Source of the DNA: Lepidodermella squamata | Lineage: Eukaryota > Gastrotricha | DNA length: 64,000 bases | Assembly (NCBI GenBank): GCA_047495785.1 | Contig: JBLDXI010000011.1 | Span: forward strand, 1,116,001 to 1,180,000 | Direction: 5' to 3' | In this document: positions 32,792 through 45,063 of the stretch, piece by piece | How positions within the stretch are numbered: position 1 is the stretch's first letter | How the letters are laid out: every line of letters starts with the position of its first letter | Program-made: the position numbers and the translations under genes | Notes under the pieces: model-generated | What the model was told of the DNA's origin: nothing | Database searches by the model: none | What the model saw: only the letters and a program-made list of their open reading frames with translations

Positions 32792-33740
32792 TTACGCTGG
32801 TGTGGTTGATGAGCACTTTTCGAAGTTGGTGATGCCGTATGCTGATGCAGTACCCCAAGTATTTACGTTCAGATTTTGTGCGTCCTTTTGACCACCGAAT
32901 ATTCCAGTACAGCAGGCAGCAAAAGTAGAGTAAATGTACACACTGGCGCTGTTAGATTGAACAGTGTTCTGGGAAAAATACACTTATTGACAGTTAGCGT
33001 GCAATCTTTGGCAAACTCACAATGCCCGTAGTAGCGATTCCGTCAGCATTAGCGTTGGCCGTATAAGGAAAGCGGACGCAGTAACCGATTCTTGTACCGC
33101 CGTTTGCTACTCTGTACGGAGTAGTATCTACACCGCCAACACAGACCAGTGTAGGATTGCTGGTGCCCTGTTTCGGAAGGTATTCATATACGATATTTGC
33201 CGTTTGGCCGCTCGCAACAGTATTTGTACAGCAAGTGCCAAAGTCAGTGTAGCTGTTAGGCACACTCGCCGTCGCGGTTGCTTGCTGATTGAGATGCATA
33301 AAAAATAGCGAATGGCTAATTCAAAATATGTTCATGTCTTACAGCGACGCCGCTTGTGAATACCGAAGTACACGTCGCTCCGCTGGCGATACAAAACTTC
33401 AAGTTGGCCTGCTGAATAGCCGGGGTTGGCGTTGTAGCTCCTTGAGTGGTGGCAATATTGCAGAGTTGGTATGTAACCTGAGCGCATCAGAAGCAAAATT
33501 TGCAGGTGGCATTTAATGCATCAGATGTTTTACGGTTGTCTGGCAGCTTTTCGTCGTATCACTGCAAAGGTTGCTCGTTGGAACGCAGCTTTTGCTCGAC
33601 GTGTCACACTGGTTTGCCGTGGTTGTGCACGCCGATCCAGAAGCGCATGTGCCAGTAGGACATGGCGTGCTCGTAGAAGCAGGGCACGCGTCAACTGCAA
33701 CACCAGCGGCGAGAGCGATCACCAAATACAAGTAGCTCAT
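32792..33740 (-). CDS. Secreted cysteine-rich protein, copy A (260 aa)
   Basis: Four exons, 33740-33534, 33477-33343, 33284-33021 and 32968-32792, are joined by 52–58-nt GT–AG introns, all in phase 0. The product has a signal peptide (MSYLYLVIALAAGVAVDA), then a Ser/Thr/Cys-rich stretch with CPTGTC and related short repeats. Two similar halves follow, each with a lone cysteine (FCIASGATC; GYCVRFPY) and then a CC pair (FGTCCTNTV; FAACCTGIF). I recognise no family. The cysteine pattern and secretion suggest a disulphide-stabilised extracellular or structural product; function is unknown. A TATA-like box and a candidate AATAAA flank it. It is nearly identical to copies C, E and F. Confidence 0.88.
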
Positions 33741-33797
33741 GACTTATTGAAAGAAAAAAATCTGCCTGATATCATTGTTTCTTTTCGAAACGCAATC

Positions 33798-33805
33798 TTA
33801 TAAAA
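33798..33805 (-). promoter_or_regulatory. TATA-like box of copy A
   Basis: TTTATAAG on the coding strand lies about 60 nt upstream of the ATG, leaving room for a roughly 30-nt leader. The same box precedes copies B, C, E and F. Confidence 0.55.
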
Positions 33806-33998
33806 TGATCGAGTCTTGTCTGCTCTTTTACTGCTCAAAATTAGAGTTTCTGACGACGGGAAGATCTTTCTCATGTATTGAATAGCAGATACCACTAACG
33901 AGGAGCGAACGTGAAAGAAAACGTTCGTCATTAATGACAGACACCGCGCAACATCTTACGGGTTTTTTGTTTTGGGTCTTGTCTGAACTATTATCTGT

Positions 33999-34197
33999 CG
34001 TTAGCGACGCGTCAAAACAACCACTTGGACGACTCATTCGATCGTACTTTGACGAGCCGAACGTGAAGAATGAGTACGTTCGGCTTTTTCAGCACTGATC
34101 GTACCCATCGTAATTTGCATTTACGTTCAAGAGCCGAACGTACTTTCCGTAAAAAAGCTACAAATAGTAAAGTGGTTGTTTTGGCGCGTCGCTAACG
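33999..34197. mobile_element. 199-bp MITE just upstream of the array gene
   Basis: Inverted termini start CGTTAGCGACGCGTCAAAAC (one mismatch at the other end) and are flanked by CTGT direct repeats at 33995–33998 and 34198–34201. The element lies about 260 bp upstream of the ATG in every full unit, so it was inserted before the array expanded. Inside are two hairpins built from CGAACGT and ACGTTCG (34055–34085 and around 34121–34142). Equivalent copies are found in units B and C, and partly in D, E and F. Confidence 0.8.
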
Positions 34198-34390
34198 CTG
34201 TCCATTCCACGAATACTTGCCTTTTTGCGGTATAGCGGGCCGGATGGTGCTGAATCGATATTTAGTGCTTCAGATGAACATTTGAGGTTTGGAATAGGTT
34301 GCTTACGTTTTTTGATCAGATATCAGCTGCTGCTGCTGCAGGATCAGGACGGTTTGTAAATGCAATATCTTAATAATTGACCAATAAAAT

Positions 34391-34532
34391 GCGAGAAAGC
34401 GAGACGGCTCGCAGCACGACTTGAGTGGCAGCTAATCCATACACTCTGTTGCATAATCACAACCATTTCAAAGCTGCAAAAACAGCTTAATACACTGATG
34501 ATCTTTCAACTCGTTTAAACTAAGCTTTAAAT
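34391..34532. repeat. TIR fragment at the unit junction
   Basis: This 139–142-bp segment (GCGAGAAAGCGAGACGG to AAGCTTTAAAT) is the outer part of the terminal repeat of the element at 45064–46630. It separates consecutive units at 34391, 40393 and 42855. At the non-tandem borders (31640 and 54290) the sequence ACTATTACA… stands in its place. Element-end DNA at the joint implies that the element took part in creating the tandem duplication. Confidence 0.8.
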
Positions 34533-36332
34533 CGCTGATGGCTAATGGTTTCGCTGATCGCAGCTTGCCCGTGAAGATGAACAATTATTTGATTGATGTA
34601 AACTTGAAAACTCTATGAATCACAATATGACAACGTGTCTCGTCTGCTGACTTTCCTGATGAAACAGGGGGATGAGTACCTATAGCAAAAGCAAACGATT
34701 TCAAACCTAGCCTTAGCATTAAGCATTAATGTGCCCGCTGAAAACGTTTAACCCCGACCTCTGAAACGGCTCCAAATGACTCTGGCTCTTGGCACGAAAA
34801 CTAGTGGCTGCACTTTTTTTCTCTTGTAGAGCTTCCAAACCTGGATATCACGCTCTTTAAATAAATAAATAAATAAAGAACTTTCACGCATTTCGGTTTT
34901 TCTTTAGCTATTTTTAGCTCGCCCAGAGTATTATTCCGCGAACGCCCTGTATTATCACACGATCATGTACTGACCAAATCGCATCCCTTGGCAAAATTCC
35001 AAATTCGCACATTGTCAAAATTCGTTTTATTAGCTTCGCAGGTATGCATTTTTGTAAGGAGGAGAATGCCGAAACATAATTCTCGTCCATTTTAGCTACA
35101 TACAGGCTAAGCCGCGATGTATAATTTCATCAGCTTCAAATTATTACATTAACAGACATAATAGGCATCCTTTAGATATTTCTCGTTCTACATGCTGATT
35201 ATAATTATTTGGAAGCTGAAGAAATTAACAGTTGAGTTACAAATTGTAGCGGAATTACGCTGGTGTGGTTGATGAGCACTTTTCGAAGTTGGTGATGCCG
35301 TATGCTGATGCAGTACCCCAAGTATTTACGTTCAGATTTTGTGCGTCCTTTTGACCACCGAATATTCCAGTACAGCAGGCAGCAAAAGTAGAGTAAATGT
35401 ACACACTGGCGCTGTTAGATTGAACAGTGTTCTGGGAAAAATACACTTATTGACAGTTAGCGTGCAATCTTTGGCAAACTCACAATGCCCGTAGTAGCGA
35501 TTCCGTCAGCATTAGCGTTGGCCGTATAAGGAAAGCGGACGCAGTAACCGATTCTTGTACCGCCGTTTGCTACTCTGTACGGAGTAGTATCTACACCGCC
35601 AACACAGACCAGTGTAGGATTGCTGGTGCCCTGTTTCGGAAGGTATTCATATACGATATTTGCCGTTTGGCCGCTCGCAACAGTATTTGTACAGCAAGTG
35701 CCAAAGTCAGTGTAGCTGTTAGGCACACTCGCCGTCGCGGTTGCTTGCTGATTGAGATGCATAAAAAATAGCGAATGGCTAATTCAAAATATGTTCATGT
35801 CTTACAGCGACGCCGCTTGTGAATACCGAAGTACACGTCGCTCCGCTGGCGATACAAAACTTCAAGTTGGCCTGCTGAATAGCCGGGGTTGGCGTTGTAG
35901 CTCCTTGAGTGGTGGCAATATTGCAGAGTTGGTATGTAACCTGAGCGCATCAGAAGCAAAATTTGCAGGTGGCATTTAATGCATCAGATGTTTTACGGTT
36001 GTCTGGCAGCTTTTCGTCGTATCACTGCAAAGGTTGCTCGTTGGAACGCAGCTTTTGCTCGACGTGTCACACTGGTTTGCCGTGGTTGTGCACGCCGATC
36101 CAGAAGCGCATGTGCCAGTAGGACGTTCGTGTTGCGACGTAAGAGACCTCGCTAGGCAGTACTTTCATGCTGTTTGCAATAAAATACTTGGTACTGGTAT
36201 AAGCTACTTTTTATTCGTCGGTAATAGCATCATTATTGCGGCGCATCCGATGCCGAGCGGTTACAACGCCTACCAGAATGCGTACTATGCACAAACGCTT
36301 CAGACAATTTCTCCGTTATCATGGCTAAATAA

Positions 36333-36482
36333 GGGAATACTCTATGGCTAGCCATGGAGAAATATAATTTCCCCCCGATCTGGAACCCTGAGCTCGTTTG
36401 GCGCGGCCAAACGAATCGAGGGGTTCCAGTGAGGGGGGAAATTGTATTTCTCCATAGGGTAGCCATAGGGTAATCCTATTCC
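36333..36482. repeat. Foldback inside the 3.5-kb element
   Basis: CTATGGCTAGCCATGGAGAA and AATTTCCCCCC at the left are mirrored by GGGGGGAAATT and TTCTCCATAGGGTAGCCATAG at the right. A related smaller hairpin (CATAGAGAAACATGTGTTTCTCCATGG) follows at about 36600–36640. These are likely nested MITE-type insertions. Confidence 0.7.
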
Positions 36483-38567
36483 CACATGCCCACAATCCTG
36501 AGCCACTTTTTGATGTTTGAAAGGGTCATACCCCTATGAAATTAGCATGAAAAATAAAAATAAAAAATCCGCCTTAATCGTTTTCCATAGAGAAATATCT
36601 TGCCATAGAGAAACATGTGTTTCTCCATGGCAAAATTTACCTATGGGTATGTGGGAATTCTAAATATCAACCAAGTTTATCCTCTTCTTCCTTATTTCAT
36701 GTTCGTTCCTTCATTCTCAAGTTCATTCTCAAGTGATACTTTTCTGTCTCTCTGTATAGTCTTGTTGAACCATGAGAGCATCACCACTTGTTGAAACATG
36801 ACAGAGTTTGCGTTCGAAAGGGCACACTTTTTTATTGATTTTTCATTATTCCCGGAGCAACGTTTCATGCAACCCATGCAGTAATCATCACGAAAAATGC
36901 ATATCATGGAATTATGACTAGAAGAGCCAATTTTTCTACTATTCAGCATTCAGCCCCTAAATCCTGAAAATGCCACAAGAAAGCACTTATTACGCTATTA
37001 TTTATAATCTATCTTGTGGTTTCCTTCTCCATTATCTCGCAGATATCCTTCGATGTCCTTCTTAAGTTTTATAACACGACAAGCGATCACATATATATTT
37101 CTCTGTTTCGATCATAGAATCAATCGCCTTCAATGTTTTATCAACTCTTTATGAGCCGTTGCGCTGTTGCACCAAACTGAACTAGAAAGCTCGCGAAATC
37201 GCTTGAAGTAGAAAGTAGATTCGCAGCCACATGAGGTCAATAGTAGAATCGCACAAAATTTACGAAGTTGCTAGCATTCGAGAATTGCTAGGAACGAAAC
37301 TCTTTTTTATTGTCCTTATTCGGCATGTTCAGTTCGTAAATTTAAAATAAAAGCAAGACCAACAGAAAAATGCATGACAGACAAGGCGCCGGAACAACGG
37401 GGACACGCGCTTGTCTTAGACAGTGCACGGTCTTAGATGACTTGCATCCCTGCATCCTAAGAAAGATAGCGGGTGGTCTTGGTATAATGTCATCTGGTTA
37501 GCGATTTAGCGATCGAGTTGATTAGCAATAAACAACGATTCCGCCGTATTCGAGTAATGCTTGACATGCAACTCGATTGGCTTGATTCGTAAAAGACAAA
37601 ACATGACCCACCATTCAAGTTTGGGTTTCACGAGTTTTGCGCGGACTTCTTAATGAAATGCTACGTCAAGAGCAAAATGCCACGGACTAATATTTATCAA
37701 TGAAAACAATCATGCGCAGGAGTATAATTTACAAAGCGCATCCACTCGGTCATTTGACTGGAATCCTATCTATAAATTAGGGCTATCAGGAATTCTTACG
37801 GCACTTCAAACGGATCTATTGGCGAGAATGTGCTGATTGATTGAAAGTCTAATGTGCTCTAGGGTAAAGTCGCTCAATGCGGGGACAAGTTAAGGTATAT
37901 TTATATTCGTATCATTTCTGTGAATCGCATTTAGATGAGGATGGTGTCAATAGCGGCAGCATATGGCGGCGCGCTCGCTCCTTCTGTGTGGGCTTCCGGT
38001 TCGACATTTGGGATAGCGTGCAGTTCATGATCACTGTGTCCGTTTTCGATGCAGTTTTTGCAGAAATAAAAAAATTTTCGCTCTATTAATTCATCTTTTT
38101 AACCACGTCAAATTTATGGAGCGCGCGATTGTTTATTGAGGTATTCTGAAAAAGCATATTCGACAGTGTTTTCTGCCAAAATTTCAAATTATTATCGATT
38201 ATAATGAGCAAACCGCAGCTTGTCCCAAATAAGCATCCACAATTACCGCTCTTGTCCGGAATGGCAAACGTGGCACGCATGTGGGACGGGCTGTTTTTAT
38301 TGTTTCGGGCGCGCGCGCAAGGTGTCAAATTATAGCGGACTCATCTGTCTATAATGTCCACAAAAATTGTCTATGCAACGCTCGACTTGGATGATCTGAA
38401 TTAATTTTACGAAAACGCATTGAATTTTGTCCCAAATTGTGCGACTTTACCCTAGATATTCAAATTTAACACTTAATTAGTGTCCAATACATATTGACAT
38501 TCTTTGTTTTGAAATGGAAGAAACAGCTAAACCAAAGCAGGATGAATCGCCATCACTGCTCCGTAGT

Positions 38568-38706
38568 CGTTAGCGTCGTTGAATAACTCGGATTCGGGCT
38601 TGTTCGCGTCAGTTACTGACAGTTGACGGGCGATAACAAGTTTGCTTCCCCTCTTCACTCACATAAAAACTCCCCTTTTGCCTTCTTTTCAACGACGCTA
38701 ACGCTC
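38568..38706. mobile_element. Short MITE related to the one in intron 3
   Basis: The ends are GTTAGCGTCGTTGAATAACT at the left and TTCAACGACGCTAACG at the right, with CTCGGATTCGGGCTTGTT next to the left end. It matches the terminus of the 11906–12080 element but is shorter, with a different core. It is nested within the 3.5-kb TIR element. Confidence 0.65.
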
Positions 38707-40533
38707 CCATTTCTGTGGCTTGTTATGTTCGTTATCGTTAATTAGTTAGCTATAGATACCCAATGGAGTATCGCCGTCATCTATTCTTGAAAATTGTTAC
38801 TTCATTTCAGTTTCAAGTAATACATTTTCAGAAAACTTAAAATACCGCTTGTTTCCTAATTGCGACACTTTAAAAACTATCCGCTAACTTCCAGAGTTTG
38901 GAGATTCTATAATTTTTCCTAGAACTTTCTATTTAGAACGGGTCTTTTCTAAAATAGTCAGTAATGATTCATTAAATTCTGAATGCGATATCTCTCGAAA
39001 CTATTAAAGTGTAGTAATAGTGCATCCTATTAGCTGCTGTATTAAATTTCAAATTCTGCATTGTTGATAGGATTATTTTACTTCAACATTTACTCGAAGT
39101 CACCTCTTTAGTAATAACTGTTTGGACATCGGATACTGATTGGGAATCGGAAATGTTAAATTGGCGAAATTCCGGCAACAGGTCGCTACTATACTATTTG
39201 CTGAGTGCTGGCTATTTCGATATATTCAACCTGTTATCGCCATTTTTGTTGAAACAAAATGTGATGAATTATTCTCTTGGTTTTACTTCCTTTGTTCATT
39301 TTCGATTATTTCGGTGCGTTGAAAATAAAGATGCACGGCAACGGGTCACGGCAGCTCGTTTTTGCTAACTGTGAAATCTTCAATATATCGAAGAATTACA
39401 CAAAAGCGCGAGAGAACTTATTAAAATTCGCGAGAAAGAATTATAGAAAGGATAGACGAAGAAGCTGAATTCCTCTTTTCTCTTCAAGAGTCCAAGAACG
39501 CAAGATAGCAATTGCAGCTAATGGCAATTTTATAGCCCTTGAACCGAAGATAGTAATTTTGGATGCAACTGCTCCGCAATTGTAAACACCGCAATATAGC
39601 GGTATAATGATATATAGAAATATGCGCTAGCACTGGCGGTCCCTTACGTCGCAACACGAACGATGGCGTGCTCGTAGAATCAGGGCACGCGTCAACTGCA
39701 ACACCAGCGGCGAGAGCGATCACCAAATACAAGTAGCTCATGACTTATTGAAAGAAAAAAATCTGCCTGATATCATTGTTTCTTTTCGAAACGCAATCTT
39801 ATAAAATGATCGAGTCTTGTCTGCTCTTTTACTGCTCAAAATTAGAGTTTCTGACGACGGGAAGATCTTTCTCATGTATTGAATAGCAGATACCACTAAC
39901 GAGGAGCGAACGTGAAAGAAAACGTTCGTCATTAATGACAGACACCGCGCAACATCTTACGGGTTTTTTGTTTTGGGTCTTGTCTGAACTATTATCTGTC
40001 GTTAGCGACGCGTCAAAACAACCACTTGGACGACTCATTCGATCGTACTTTGACGAGCCGAACGTGAAGAATGAGTACGTTCGGCTTTTTCAGCACTGAT
40101 CGTACCCATCGTAATTTGCATTTACGTTCAAGAGCCGAACGTACTTTCCGTAAAAAAGCTACAAATAGTAAAGTGGTTGTTTTGGCGCGTCGCTAACGCT
40201 GTCCATTCCACGAATACTTGCCTTTTTGCGGTATAGCGGGCCGGATGGTGCTGAATCGATATTTAGTGCTTCAGATGAACATTTGAGGTTTGGAATAGGT
40301 TGCTTACGTTTTTTGATCAGATGTCAGCTGCTGCTGCTGCAGGATCAGGACGGTTTGTAAATGCAATATCTTAATAATTGACCAATAAAATGCGAGAAAG
40401 CGAGACGGCTCGCAGCACGACTTGAGTGGCAGCTAATCCATACACTCTGTTGCATAATCACAACCATTTCAAAGCTGCAAAAACAGCTTAATACACTGAT
40501 GATCTTTCAACTCGTTTAAACTAAGCTTTAAAT

Positions 40534-42998
40534 CGCTGATGGCTAATGGTTTCGCTGATCGCAGCTTGCCCGTGAAGATGAACAATTATTTGATTGATGT
40601 AAACTTGAAAACTCTATGAATCACAATATGACAACGTGTCTCGTCTGCTGACTTTCCTGATGAAACAGGGGGATGAGTACCTATATAGCAAAAGCAAACG
40701 ATTTCAAACCTAGCCTTAGCATTAAGCATTAATGTGCCCGCTGAAAACGTTTAACCCCGACCTCTGAAACGGCTCCAAATGACTCTGGCTCTTGGCACGA
40801 AAACTAGTGGCTGCACTTTTTTTCTCTTGTAGAGCTTCCAAACCTGGATATCACGCTCTTTAAATAAATAAATAAATAAAGAACTTTCACGCATTTCGGT
40901 TTTTCTTTAGCTATTTTTAGCTCGCCCAGAGTATTATTCCGCGAACGCCCTGTATTATCACACGATCATGTACTGACCAAATCGCATCCCTTGGCAAAAT
41001 TCCAAATTCGCACATTGTCAAAATTCGTTTTATTAGCTTCGCAGGTATGCATTTTTGTAAGGAGGAGAATGCCGAAACATAATTCTCGTCCATTTTAGCT
41101 ACATACAGGCTAAGCCGCGATGTATAATTTCATCAGCTTCAAATTATTACATTAACAGACATAATAGGCATCCTTTAGATATTTCTCGTTCTACATGCTG
41201 ATTATAATTATTTGGAAGCTGAAGAAATTAACAGTTGAGTTACAAATTGTAGCGGAATTACGCTGGTGTGGTTGATGAGCACTTTTCGAAGTTGGTGATG
41301 CCGTATGCTGATGCAGTACCCCAAGTATTTACGTTCAGATTTTGTGCGTCCTTTTGACCACCGAATATTCCAGTACAGCAGGCAGCAAAAGTAGAGTAAA
41401 TGTACACACTGGCGCTGTTAGATTGAACAGTGTTCTGGGAAAAATACACTTATTGACAGTTAGCGTGCAATCTTTGGCAAACTCACAATGCCCGTAGTAG
41501 CGATTCCGTCAGCATTAGCGTTGGCCGTATAAGGAAAGCGGACGCAGTAACCGATTCTTGTACCGCCGTTTGCTACTCTGTACGGAGTAGTATCTACACC
41601 GCCAACACAGACCAGTGTAGGATTGCTGGTGCCCTGTTTCGGAAGGTATTCATATACGATATTTGCCGTTTGGCCGCTCGCAACAGTATTTGTACAGCAA
41701 GTGCCAAAGTCAGTGTAGCTGTTAGGCACACTCGCCGTCGCGGTTGCTTGCTGATTGAGATGCATAAAAAATAGCGAATGGCTAATTCAAAATATGTTCA
41801 TGTCTTACAGCGACGCCGCTTGTGAATACCGAAGTACACGTCGCTCCGCTGGCGATACAAAACTTCAAGTTGGCCTGCTGAATAGCCGGGGTTGGCGTTG
41901 TAGCTCCTTGAGTGGTGGCAATATTGCAGAGTTGGTATGTAACCTGAGCGCATCAGAAGCAAAATTTGCAGGTGGCATTTAATGCATCAGATGTTTTACG
42001 GTTGTCTGGCAGCTTTTCGTCGTATCACTGCAAAGGTTGCTCGTTGGAACGCAGCTTTTGCTCGACGTGTCACACTGGTTTGCCGTGGTTGTGCACGCCG
42101 ATCCAGAAGCGCATGTGCCAGTAGGACATGGCGTGCTCGTAGAAGCAGGGCACGCGTCAACTGCAACACCAGCGGCGAGAGCGATCACCAAATACAAGTA
42201 GCTCATGACTTATTGAAAGAAAAAAATCTGCCTGATATCATTGTTTCTTTTCGAAACGCAATCTTATAAAATGATCGAGTCTTGTCTGCTCTTTTACTGC
42301 TCAAAATTAGAGTTTCTGACGACGGGAAGATCTTTCTCATGTATTGAATAGCAGATACCACTAACGAGGAGCGAACGTGAAAGAAAACGTTCGTCATTAA
42401 TGACAGACACCGCGCAACATCTTACGGGTTTTTTGTTTTGGGTCTTGTCTGAACTATTATCTGTCGTTAGCGACGCGTCAAAACAACCACTTGGACGACT
42501 CATTCGATCGTACTTTGACGAGCCGAACGTGAAGAATGAGTACGTTCGGCTTTTTCAGCACTGATCGTACCCATCGTAATTTGCATTTACGTTCAAGAGC
42601 CGAACGTACTTTCCGTAAAAAAGCTACAAATAGTAAAGTGGTTGTTTTGGCGCGTCGCTAACGCTGTCCATTCCACGAATACTTGCCTTTTTGCGGTATA
42701 GCGGGCCGGATGGTGCTGAATCGATATTTAGTGCTTCAGATGAACATTTGAGGTTTGGAATAGGTTGCTTACGTTTTTTGATCAGATATCAGCTGCTGCT
42801 GCTGCAGGATCAGGACGGTTTGTAAATGCAATATCTTAATAATTGACCAATAAAATGCGAGAAAGCGAGACGGCTCGCAGCACGACTTGAGTGGCAGCTA
42901 ATCCATACACTCTGTTGCATAATCACAACCATTTCAAAGCTGCAAAAACAGCTTAATACACTGATGATCTTTCAACTCGTTTAAACTAAGCTTTAAAT
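40534..42998. repeat. Tandem array unit C (2,465 bp)
   Basis: This unit is nearly identical to unit A, with a 2-bp TA gain at about 40682. It carries an intact minus-strand gene and the standard promoter-proximal MITE and junction fragment. Confidence 0.9.
41258..42206 (-). CDS. Secreted cysteine-rich protein, copy C (260 aa)
   Basis: Exons 42206-42000, 41943-41809, 41750-41487 and 41434-41258 encode the same 260-aa product as copy A, with no amino-acid difference seen in any exon. The introns are the same as well. A TATA-like box lies at about 42264–42271. The identity implies very recent duplication or active gene conversion. Confidence 0.88.
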
Positions 42999-43720
42999 CG
43001 CTGATGGCTAATGGTTTCGCTGATCGCAGCTTGCCCGTGAAGATGAACAATTATTTGATTGATGTAAACTTGAAAACTCTATGAATCACAATATGACAAC
43101 GTGTCTCGTCTGCTGACTTTCCTGATGAAACAGGGGGATGAGTACCTATAGCAAAAGCAAACGATTTCAAACCTAGCCTTAGCATTAAGCATTAATGTGC
43201 CCGCTGAAAACGTTTAACCCCGACCTCTGAAACGGCTCCAAATGACTCTGGCTCTTGGCACGAAAACTAGTGGCTGCACTTTTTTTCTCTTGTAGAGCTT
43301 CCAATCCTGGATATCACGCTCTTTAAATAAATAAATAAATAAAGAACTTTCACGCATTTCGGTTTTTCTTTAGCTATTTTTAGCTCGCCCAGAGTATTAT
43401 TCCGCGAACGCCCTGTATTATCACACGATCATGTACTGACCAAATCGCATCCCTTGGCAAAATTCCAAATTCGCACATTGTCAAAATTCGTTTTATTAGC
43501 TTCGCAGGTATGCATTTTTGTAAGGAGGAGAATGCCGAAACATAATTCTCGTCCATTTTAGCTACATACAGGCTAAGCCGCGATGTATAATTTCATCAGC
43601 TTCAAATTATTACATTAACAGACATAATAGGCATCCTTTAGATATTTCTCGTTCTACATGCTGATTATAATTATTTGGAAGCTGAAGAAATTAACAGTTG
43701 AGTTACAAATTGTAGCGGAA

Positions 43721-44590
43721 TTACGCTGGTGTGGTTGATGAGCACTTTTCGAAGTTGGTGATGCCGTATGCTGATGCAGTACCCCAAGTATTTACGTTCA
43801 GATTTTGTGCGTCCTTTTGACCACCGAATATTCCAGTACAGCAGGCAGCAAAAGTAGAGTAAATGTACACACTGGCGCTGTTAGATTGAACAGTGTTCTG
43901 GGAAAAATACACTTATTGACAGTTAGCGTGCAATCTTTGGCAAACTCACAATGCCCGTAGTAGCGATTCCGTCAGCATTAGCGTTGGCCGTATAAGGAAA
44001 GCGGACGCAGTAACCGATTCTTGTACCGCCGTTTGCTACTCTGTACGGAGTAGTATCTACACCGCCAACACAGACCAGTGTAGGATTGCTGGTGCCCTGT
44101 TTCGGAAGGTATTCATATACGATATTTGCCGTTTGGCCGCTCGCAACAGTATTTGTACAGCAAGTGCCAAAGTCAGTGTAGCTGTTAGGCACACTCGCCG
44201 TCGCGGTTGCTTGCTGATTGAGATGCATAAAAAATAGCGAATGGCTAATTCAAAATATGTTCATGTCTTACAGCGACGCCGCTTGTGAATACCGAAGTAC
44301 ACGTCGCTCCGCTGGCGATACAAAACTTCAAGTTGGCCTGCTGAATAGCCGGGGTTGGCGTTGTAGCTCCTTGAGTGGTGGCAATATTGCAGAGTTGGTA
44401 TGTAACCTGAGCGCATCAGAAGCAAAATTTGCAGGTGGCATTTAATGCATCAGATGTTTTACGGTTGTCTGGCAGCTTTTCGTCGTATCACTGCAAAGGT
44501 TGCTCGTTGGAACGCAGCTTTTGCTCGACGTGTCACACTGGTTTGCCGTGGTTGTGCACGCCGATCCAGAAGCGCATGTGCCAGTAGGAC
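43721..44590 (-). pseudogene. Copy D of the cysteine-rich gene, 5' end deleted
   Basis: Exons 4, 3 and 2 (43721-43897, 43950-44213, 44272-44406) and the 3' part of exon 1 (44463-44590) are intact. The signal-peptide segment and promoter are missing because the deletion starts in the inserted TIR element and ends upstream of the gene. It shares the insertion point exactly with copy B, so B and D descend from one interrupted copy. It cannot make a secreted product. Confidence 0.87.
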
Positions 44591-44776
44591 GTTCGTGTTG
44601 CGACGTAAGAGACCTCGCTAGGCAGTACTTTCATGCTGTTTGCAATAAAATACTTGGTACTGGTATAAGCTACTTTTTATTCGTCGGTAATAGCATCATT
44701 ATTGCGGCGCATCCGATGCCGAGCGGTTACAACGCCTACCAGAATGCGTACTATGCACAAACGCTTCAGACAATTT
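44591..44776. mobile_element. Deletion remnant of the 3.5-kb TIR element
   Basis: This is identical in sequence and insertion point to the first 186 bp of the element in unit B. It ends abruptly at the deletion junction. Confidence 0.85.
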
Positions 44777-45063
44777 CGTAATTTGCATTTACGTTCAAGA
44801 GCCGAACGTACTTTCCGTAAAAAAGCTACAAATAGTAAAGTGGTTGTTTTGGCGCGTCGCTAACGCTGTCCATTCCACGAATACTTGCCTTTTTGCGGTA
44901 TAGCGGGCCGGATGGTGCTGAATCGATATTTAGTGCTTCAGATGAACATTTGAGGTTTGGAATAGGTTGCTTACGTTTTTTGATCAGATATCAGCTGCTG
45001 CTGCTGCAGGATCAGGACGGTTTGTAAATGCAATATCTTAATAATTGACCAATAAAATGCGAG

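Larger units (their letters stand above)
32070..34532. repeat. Tandem array unit A (2,463 bp)
   Basis: The unit runs from CGCTGATGGCTAATGG to CTAAGCTTTAAAT. It holds an intact minus-strand gene, a (TAAA)n microsatellite at about 32397, a promoter-proximal MITE, a CTGCTGCTGCTG run and, at its right end, a 139-bp fragment that matches the terminus of the long-TIR element at 45064–46630. Units B, C and D follow head to tail. The left border of unit A has a different, apparently ancestral, junction that is also found beside the inverted-repeat arms. Confidence 0.9.
36125..39662. mobile_element. ~3.5-kb TIR element inserted in exon 1 of copy B
   Basis: The ends are GTTCGTGTTGCGACGTAAG and its exact reverse complement (24-bp match with one mismatch). 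Comparison with copies A, C, E and F defines the insertion to within a base; no target-site duplication is evident. The interior has no long open frame and no recognisable transposase, so it is non-autonomous. It contains a foldback at 36333–36482 and a small nested MITE at 38568–38706. A deletion derivative occupies 44591–44776 in unit D. Confidence 0.85.
35255..39741 (-). pseudogene. Copy B of the cysteine-rich gene, split by a transposon
   Basis: Exons 2 to 4 (35940-35806, 35747-35484, 35431-35255) and the 3' part of exon 1 (36124-35997) match copy A. The 5' part of exon 1 with its ATG lies at 39741-39663, on the far side of a 3.5-kb insertion. The 5' piece also carries an Ala-to-Asp change (CPDSTSTP). 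The interrupted frame cannot make the normal protein unless the insert is spliced out, for which I see no sign. Confidence 0.85.
34533..40533. repeat. Tandem array unit B, expanded by a 3.5-kb insertion
   Basis: The unit is otherwise colinear with unit A. The extra length is the TIR element at 36125–39662, inserted in exon 1 of its gene. Confidence 0.9.

Noticed and set aside
33516-33803. Plus-strand 95-codon frame repeated with each array copy
   Set aside because: It is antisense to exon 1 and the promoter of the cysteine-rich gene and repeats only because the unit repeats.
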